Part shown: in pieces, positions 53,401 to 62,400 of the stretch
Layout: the number at the start of each line of letters is the position of its first letter
Numbering within the stretch: position 1 is the stretch's first letter
Origin: Myrica gale
Lineage: Eukaryota; Streptophyta; Magnoliopsida; Fagales; Myricaceae
Assembly: GCA_963930655.1 (NCBI GenBank)
Contig: OZ005608.1
Span: 6,882,001-6,946,000 of the forward strand
Length of the DNA stretch: 64,000 nt
Reading direction: 5' to 3'
Translations under genes and position numbers: made by a program
The notes under the pieces: generated by a model
Databases searched by the model: none
What the model saw: only the letters and a program-made list of their open reading frames with translations
Told to the model about the DNA's origin: nothing

Positions 53401-56400
53401 TTGGACATTACCCACCACTCCAATGAGAATGGCCTTAGATTTCAAAAGCTCCACCAAATGCATAATGGTATCATTTTCCACACAACCAATGCTAAAGGGT
53501 TATTGAACTTTCGCTTCCAACACTTCAACACCGCACCCACCCTCTTAGGCATCACCCAAGGACAGTTCACTATCCTAAGCACGTCTACCCACAACTCTCT
53601 CGCTACCAAGCAATGGATAAGTACATGATCCACAGATTCCCCATCTCCCTCGCATAGAAAGCACCAATCAATCAAGCATAACCCCTCTTTCTTAGATTGT
53701 CAATGGTTAAGAACTTTTCCATAAGCCGCTTCCCATACAAAGAACGAAACTCGAGGCGGGACAACAGTCCTCCAGATCTGCCTCCACGGAAAAACCTCAC
53801 CCAATCCCCTAATAATAAGATCATACAACGACTTAATCGAAAAGACCTCATTCTTAGCATTCTTAGCACCCTGCCAAAGCATTTTATCTTCTTCCATTCT
53901 CCTAAGAACCATAGAGTATAGCAATTAAAATAAAGCAGAAAATTCTTCAATCTCCTAATCATTGGACTAGGTGCTGGCTAATAGATTGAAGACTATGCTA
54001 GATAAGATTATTTCATTCTCAAAACGCTTTTGTTAAGGGGAGACAGATTCTGGACTCAGTGTCATTGCCAATGAATTCATTGATTCCAGGTTGAGGTCGG
54101 GGATTCCGGGCATGCTTTGTAAGCTGGATGTTCAGAAGGCTTATGATCATGTGAATTAGAAGTTTCTTTCGTACCTTATTCGTAGATGTGGTTTTGGTTC
54201 AAAATGGTATAGTTGGATCTCGTTTTGTATTTTGACGGTGAAATTTTCTTTGATTGTTAATGGTTGCACGCAAGGCTTTTTTAGTAGTTCTCGTGGTTTG
54301 CGGCAAGGGGATCCCCCTTCTCCACTCCTTTTGGTAATAGTTATGGAAGCTTTCAGTCACATGTTGGGGAGAGTAGTTGAGCATGGAGAATTGGAGGGTT
54401 TTATGATGGGAGGTGGTTTCGAGGGAGAGTGTAAGTATCTCTCATTTCTTGTGTGGGGTGGAGGTGAGCCAATTCCGAAGTCTTAGATGCCTCCTCTTGT
54501 GCTTTGAGGCGGTCTCGGGTCTTAGAATTAATTTGTCTAAGTCCGAGGTCATTCCTATTGGTTCCGTTGATAATGTTCAAGAGTTGGCGGGTATTATGGA
54601 TTGTGGGGTGTCTTCCTTACCTATGCGATATTTGGGACTCCCTTTGGGGGCTAGTTTTAAGTGTGTTCATATTTAGGATGGTATCCTTGAGAGGATGGAG
54701 AGAAGGCCGGCGGGATGGAAGCGCATGTATCTCTCAAAAGGTGGTAAGCTTACTCTCATCAAGTCTACCCTTTCTAGCCTCCCAACCTATTTCCTTTCGT
54801 TGTTTCCCATCCCAAGGGAAGCGACCAATAGGTTGGAGAAGATTCAAAGGCACCTCCTTTAAGGTGGCGATGGGAATGTGCACAAGTTTCATCTTGTGAA
54901 GTGGGAGTCGGTGTGTTCTCCCTTTTTGAATAAGGGGTTGGGACTGTGTAGAATTTCGATGTTTAATAAGGCTCTTCTGAGCAAGTGGCTGTGGCGTTTT
55001 GCTCAGTAAAGAGAGTCTTTGGAGGGTTGTCATCGCTACAAAGTATGGGTGTGTAGTGGGTGTTTGGAGAACTTCCCCTTGTAGGGGGTCTTACAGTGTT
55101 AGTCTTTAGAGCAAGGGTTGGGATGTTTTCAGCAAGCATACTAAATTTTTGGTGGGTAGTGGTTCTAGGGTGAGTTTTTGGCATGATTGGTGGTGTGGTG
55201 ATAAACCTTTGTCTTTGGCTTTCCCGGTTGTTTACTCCTCGTCGCGTTGTAAGGAGGCTACGCGGACTGTTTGGAGGGGAGTGTTGGTCATGCAGTTTGG
55301 AATGTTCCCTTTGTTAGATTTGCAAATGATTGAGAGGTGGAGGATTTTTCTGCATTCTTTTCCTGTTTGTATGAAGTGGTTCTTAGGAGGGGGGAGGAGG
55401 ATAAGTTGTCTTGGACGGGGACCAAGAAAGGCTCATTTTCTGTTAAGTCTATGTATTCTCTTATTGTGGGGGGGGGGGGGGAATTGCTTGTCTTTTCCTT
55501 GGAAATGAGTACAGAGGTCGAAATGCCCTATGAGGGTCTCTTTCTTTGTGTCGGAGGCTATGCCTGGGAAAATTCTTACTATTGATAATCTTCAGAAAAG
55601 AGGAATTTGTATTGTTAATTGGTGCTATCTTTGTCGCGGTGATGGGGAATCAGATAACCATGTGCTCCTCCATTGTTCTTTGGCACGTGGTCTTTGGAAT
55701 CACGTTCTTAGCAATGCGAATCTCCATTGGGTGATGCCGGAAAAGGTGGTGGATGTGCTTTGGAGTTGGCATAGGAGGTTTTCCAACCCGCTTGCCAAGG
55801 TTATTTGGAGAATGATTCCTCCGTGCATTTGGTGGTGTCTTTGGAGGAAGCGGTATTTTAGATGTTTTGAAGACGTTTCTTTGTCTTTAGTTGCAGGGTT
55901 TTTTCTTACTCTCTTTTCTTGGGCTAACGATATGTTAGGGCGCCCTTTTGTTGATTTTCATGATTTTCTTAGTTTCGTTACTTGTTTGGAATAAGCGACT
56001 TCGGTATAGTTCCTTGTACTGTTTTCGCTTTTTCTAACAAAGGAAAACAAAAGAGGGAATGCAAGCTTCAAAGGCCTTTCTCCACACCATAGGCCATGCC
56101 AAAACCTAACTCTAAGACCACAACCCACCACAAAACGGATGTTACCGCAAAAGAGGGTCCATCCATTGCTAATATGCTTCCAAAGGCTCACACTATAAGA
56201 GCCATGGATCTCATTGGTTCTCCAACCGCTCGGAACACTACCATACGTATCCTCAATGACAGCCCTCCACAAACTTTCCCTCTCCAAGGCGAAACGCCAC
56301 AACCATTTTCCTAATAATGCTTTATTGAACAAATGAAGTCTCCTTAAACCCAACCTCCACTACTCATTGGAGAACAAACCCTCTCTCACTTGACAAGATG

Positions 56401-59400
56401 AAACTTGTGTTCGATTCCACCACCCCTCCCAGAGAAAAGCCCTTTGGATTCTCTCCAATCTATTGGTAACCCCCAAGGGAATAAGAAAAAGGGACAGAAA
56501 ATAAGTTGGAAGACAATAGAGTAGACTTGATCAAAGTGAGTCTACCACCCTTCGAAAGGTAGCTGCGTTTCCAACCCGCCAACCTTCTTTCAGCTCTTTC
56601 AATAATGTCATCCCAAATATGTCTACTCTTAAAACGCGCTCCCAAAGGTAACTCAAGATAGGTAGTAGGCAACGACGAAACTCTGCATCCCAAAATAGCA
56701 GCCAACTCCTGAACGTTTTTGAACACACCCCCAACAGGAATAACTTCCGTTTTTGAAAGGTTAACTTTTAACCCCCGACACTTCCTCAAAACAAAGCAAT
56801 AGGCATCTGAGATTACGAAAATGACTCACCTCAGCCCCACACAATATTAATGTGTCATCAGCAAACCGAAGGTGAGAAATGCACACGCCTCCACCACCCC
56901 TACCTCTAACCTCAAAACCCACAATGGAACCCCTTGCCACCACTTCATTCATCATCCTACTGAAAGCTTCCATAATGAGCACAAACAAAAAGGGTGAGAG
57001 CGGATCACCCTGACACAAGCCCCTAGAACTGCCAAAAAAGCCTTCGGGGGAGCCATTCACCAGCACCTAAATTTAACCGTAGAAATGCAAAACTTGATCC
57101 ACTGACACCACCTCCATAAAACCACATCTCCTTAACACGTACAAAAGGAACTTCCAATTGACATAGTCATAGGCTTTTTGAATATTCAATTTACATAACA
57201 TACTCGGCACATTGGACCTCAACCTCGAATCAATACACACGCTAGCAATCAGCACAGGATCTAAAATCTGTCTACCTTTCACGAAAGCATTCTGAGACGG
57301 TGATATAATCTTTCCCAAGAAAAGCTTCAAACGATTTGCTAGCACCTTCGCCAATATCTTGTAAACACTCCCCACAAGGCTTATGGGACGGAAGTCCTTC
57401 AGCTCGACCGCTCCCGGTTTCTTCGGGATAAGAACTATGAAAGTGGTGTTCATACTTCTTACAAATCTTCCTTCCGTAGCAATTTCATTGAACATGAAGA
57501 GAATGTCTCCCTTAACCACCTCCCAACAAGATAGGAAAAAAGCTAAAGAGAACCCATCGAGAGCTGGTGCCTTCTCCCCAGTTAAACTCCTAACAGACCC
57601 CATTACTTCTTCCTCATCAAAAGGTCTCTCCATACATTCCGCATCTGCCCCTGAAGTAGAAGCGAACTCTAAATCCTCTAGAAGAGGTTGCCAAGAGAAA
57701 GGCTCCCTATACAAGGAGCTATAGAAGCCAACAATCTCCTCAGAAATCCGCTCGGGACCCTCCACCATCTCCCCCTACCTTCAAGCTCGAAATGGCGTTA
57801 TTCCTTCTATTAGAGTTGGCCACCCTATGGAAGAACGTCGTACACCGGTCACCTTTTTTAAGCCAAGGAGCCCTTGACTTTTGGCTCCAATTGGTCTCCT
57901 CCATCTCCATCAAAATATTCAGCTCCCTAGACACCTCCATTTTCCTCTCTTTTCACTCCTCATCAAGGCTTCCCTCCTCATCCAATCACTCCAACAAGGA
58001 TAAATCACCCATCAGCGCACATTTACGAAAATTCAGATCCCCAAAAACCTCTTGATTCCACAATTTCAGATCCTTCTTCAAGGCTTTCAACTTGGAATCC
58101 AACACAAAACTCGGCAACCCAAAAAAACATAGGAATTCCACCATGCCCTCACCTTATCCACAAACCCACCTCCTTAAGCCACATGTTCTCAAACCGGAAG
58201 GGTTTCTTTCCTCCCCCGAATCTGCCACTTTCCCAGAGAATAGGGAAATGATCAGATAACAGGCGAGGAAGCCTCTTTTGGGTAACCTTGGGGAACAAGG
58301 CTTCCCAGCAAGGGCTTATGAGAAAACGATCAATTATAGACCATGACTGGGAAGCTCTATTATTCGACCAAGTAAATAACCATCCCGATATCGGCAAATC
58401 CATTTTCATAAAAAAAAATCTGAAAAGTCCAAGTCCATCACAGCACTCCCGAATCCTCCGGCTTCCAAATGTTCACTCTGGAAATTGAATTCTCCCCCAA
58501 CGCACCACGGAAGGCTCCACCCAGCAAAGACATCCGACAACTCCTTCCAAAGGAATCTTCTTCTACAATCCTCATTGGAACCATACACCTTAGAAAACGT
58601 CCACTGCACCCCATCCTCCACATTCTTAAAAATAACCGAAATAAAGAAACTACTCACACAAGAATCCACCATCTCAAGAGTCCTCAAGTCCCACAAAATC
58701 AGAATCTCACCCGAAGCTCCATCCACTGCTAGACCGCTCCAGCCCACATGAGCCCCCCCCCCAACTTCTGATGAAAGCTCTAGTAATTATCCCACCTTAG
58801 TCTTCTAAAAACAAATTAATCAAGCTTTCATCCTCACAACAAATTCCTCACCCCACTACGCTTCTGACTATCATTCAACCCTTTTATATTTCAACTTAAT
58901 ATTCTGGGCTTCATAAAGATTTGATTGATTCCCACCCACCCTTTCGGCTCTTCCTAGACACATACTCTTCCCATCATACTTAACTGATGACTTCAATCCT
59001 TTCAGCTCCCTTAAGAACTTGCCTCGTGATTTGCTAGGAGTCATAAGCCCATTCCTCCCCCTATCCATCTCTAAAGCCGCTAAGAGTTCCATCAGCTTTC
59101 TCTCGTGACCATCACAAGAAAAACCAACCATTTTCCGAAAGGACGACACCAACTCCAACACCCATTTCGAAGAGGAAAACTCCAGATGACAATCCTCCTT
59201 CATCTTCATAGGAGGGCACACCGCCAAAGGTTCAACCACAATCCCATCAGCACCACTTCCTGCGTACACTATAGCTCCTCCCATTTCTCAGTATGTTGTT
59301 GATCTCCCACCTTCTCGCACATCAACAGCCAAATCGATACTCCCAAATGAAGCCAACGACACTTCACTGTCCATGCCAGGAGACAAGGAGGCGTGGGGGA

Positions 59401-62400
59401 ACAATAGAGTGGAAGCTACCTTCAACCGCCAGCTCCTCCAGCTCAGAATCATCAAGCTCCTCCAAAACCGTTGTCCCCACTTCAGCTTTTCCAATCCCAT
59501 CAGCCTCCACCTTAGGACAATCAGCATCTACAGGTGGAACCAGCCTCGTGGATAGAGGACCCAAAGGGTCCGAACCCCATCAGCCCTGAAAGGGCACACC
59601 ATATGTTTCGGCACAAGAAGACATGGCTGAACAGGATCTTCCGGCGCCGGCAGAGCACCGGCCAAGCCTTCATCCACCACAGACGAGGTCGATCTCACCT
59701 CCCTAGGCCACTGGTTAGGATCCACCGCCAGATCTGTGATCTGGAAGGCGAAGCTCTGCCAGAGTCAGCAAGAGCTTCCGGCACCGACAGAACACCGGCA
59801 GTTCCCACGACCACCTCAAATGACGTCGGCCCCTCCCTCTGAAGCTGAAGGACAGTGTCTGCCGCTGGATCGGTGAGCAGGGAACCCACTGAAACACCCG
59901 AAAGTTTCGGGTCCTCAGACCCGCCAAATGCCTTTCCACCCGACCCGGCTACCAGCCCAACTCCCTCTTTCCCATATAGTCCCTTCTACCGGCCCAAACC
60001 CAAGCCCACTCGACCCCCCCTTTCCAGCTTAGTCCCTTCTACTGTCCCAGACCCAAGCCCATACGACACCCCATTTTCCCCATAGTTTGACGCTTTCTCC
60101 TTCCCATTTAATAATACAGTGGGCCTGTCGGTAAAAAAAATTTGGCCCATCTTCCTTACCCACACCATAGTCCCCTCCCTTACAATCCCGGCACATCCAG
60201 CTCCCTTCTCATTAACTCAAGCCTAATGCGCACATGCCTCGGGCAGAGACTAATGGCTACCCCCACCAACATTGGAAATAGGAATAGCCACCTTCTTTGC
60301 GTGCATCTTCTTCAACTTCACACGCAAAATTGATTACTCCTCTGCCAACTGAAACGTCTCGCCCCACAGACAAAGAAAGCGGCTATTCCTTTTTAATTAA
60401 AAGAAATACCTTTCAATAAGATAATAAGGCCAACGATAGCAGGATAAGAGCACAATCACCCTTTTCAATTCAGTGAAATACCTTTCAAAGCTTGAACATA
60501 TGCCTTTGAACCAGTAGACTAAAAGATCTTTACTAATGCGGGTGTGGTGGTTGCGAGCAAGACAACAGAATGCCGCATTCCTGTAGTGTAGTGCTGCTAC
60601 ATTAATATGTTACAATATAAAATACAGCATATGAAAAGCAAACTAAAACAATGAACTCAATGGCCAAATAAGATTAGGGTTTGTGTAGTTATGAAAAGGA
60701 TTACATTTGGTTTCCATCATCCATTAAATGCATCAATAAATAATGACAGGAAAGGGGTGTCCAAAAGAACATTTTTGTCAACAATGAAGGCATCAAACCA
60801 AATATGACTAACTCTGACCAACATGTAATTACAGTTGTTATTAAAAGCCCGATTACATCAACAAAGCTTAGTTTATGTCAATCACAATAATGGGGAGCAA
60901 CTGATCATCACCACCAAAAATACTAGCAGAATATGCAACACAGAATTACGATTATGTATAGTTAATGAGAATTTGTGTTCTTAAAACTTGGGCATTTTGA
61001 ACTAACAACTGATTTCTAGGTTGTTGAGTCCAAAATACATCTGATGAAGCAAAAGTTGAGGGTCACTTGACAGAACTATTTACAAATCTGGACAAAGACA
61101 GCCAGCTTGATGCATAAAGAAAATGTGCAACGGGCTCTGGGGAATAACAACAAAGAAGATGAAACCAAAGCTTACAGAAGAATTAAGAGTGCTGAAGAAA
61201 TCTCTCAATATACTGTACCATGAAGTCAATTCCTAATTTTCTTCAAGATATCGGGCGTACTAGAAAAGATGTCCACTTCCTAAAACAAGTATACAAAATT
61301 TGTGTTTTCTTTGGCTCATCGTTGATCTGTTGGAAAAGCAAGAAATGGAACACCCTCAAAAAGTTCAGAACTTTTTAACTGTAATTTAGGAGATTTGTGT
61401 TTTTTTGTTCAAAATGTAAAGCAATAAATGACGTCCCTAAATACGATGTATTTACACAGATGGGCCACTGATACAGGATGGAGATATATGTATCACAATG
61501 GAAGATGACAAGAACTATGCTCAGTAACCATCTATAGGAAATAGGTCCAATGGTACTAAACAATAATCATAGAACTTCAGACAACTGAAAACTTACCATA
61601 GCCATTTCCCTTCCATGAGAGCCTCTTTTAGATGAGTAGAAGCATGCTCCCTCTTGACCCTTTTTTGAGTTGATGGTGCTTTAGTTGTATCAACACATGC
61701 CTGAGGAGTGAAATCATATCAGTCATCATCTAGCACTGCTCTCCCGCAAAAACCAAAATTCACAACTCTTCTCAAGATGACTGCTTCTCAAAAGCATCTA
61801 AGCAAAAATTACTAGGGGGTCTAGAGTTTCTATATAAGAAAGGCATAACTTGTGAAGCGTTAAAACATGAATACCAAATCGAAGAAATTGAGCAGGAATT
61901 CGGCAAAACAAAAAAGATTAATTTTACAAGAGTAAACAGCACAAAAACAATCTAAAATACTTAACTTTAACAGCCAATCTTATAATCCACAAAAAACAAT
62001 AGCAGATGCCTCTTAAGTTACTTTTTATAAACTTAAGATCACCAAGAAGCTCCACAATAAAGATAAATAGTAGTGATCACAAAACTGAAAGTAGGTATTA
62101 GGTACAGATAATGTGGAATAACTACCCGATAAAACACAACAGCAGCAAGTTCCACCAAACGATACTGTGAACTATTTAAAGTCCCAAACTTGTCGTCTTT
62201 AGTAGTGTCATTCCTGCAAGAAAAGATTAATCATCAATCAGAGCCCCACCAAAAGCAGCCAGCAACACTAAGTCCAAAAAAATAAACACACTCACCATGG
62301 TACACCAGTGCTGGATATATTGCTTTGATCTAGATCCTTACAAACTACATCCAAAAGTTGGTCTACCAAAGAATTCCCATCATCGCCACCTTTAGTTAAA

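Larger units (their letters stand above)
51690..60390. repeat. 9.4 kb ATM intron 7, nested and tail-to-tail LINE complex
   Basis: The intron between exons 7 and 8 (51084-60481) is almost wholly LINE. From left to right it contains the 3' end of copy F (minus), copy G (minus, inserted in F), the rest of F, copy H (plus) and copy I (minus). H and I meet tail to tail near 56030. Apart from these pieces only about 600 bp at 51084-51689 and about 90 bp before exon 7 remain as ordinary intron sequence. Confidence 0.85.
56031..60390 (-). mobile_element. LINE copy I (L1-type), truncated at both ends
   Basis: The minus-strand L1-type retrotransposon begins inside ORF1 near 60390 and is lost near 56031 within the region after the reverse transcriptase ([20 protein letters not shown]). 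It has no poly(A) end of its own, because it runs directly into plus-strand copy H. The element carries many stops and shifts. ORF1, endonuclease and RT are listed separately. The right boundary is uncertain, since no target duplication was found. Confidence 0.85.

Noticed and set aside
51690-60390. Twin-primed single LINE (5' inversion) to explain F/H/I
   Set aside because: H and I overlap in RT content and H contains its own 3' UTR, so they are different copies.
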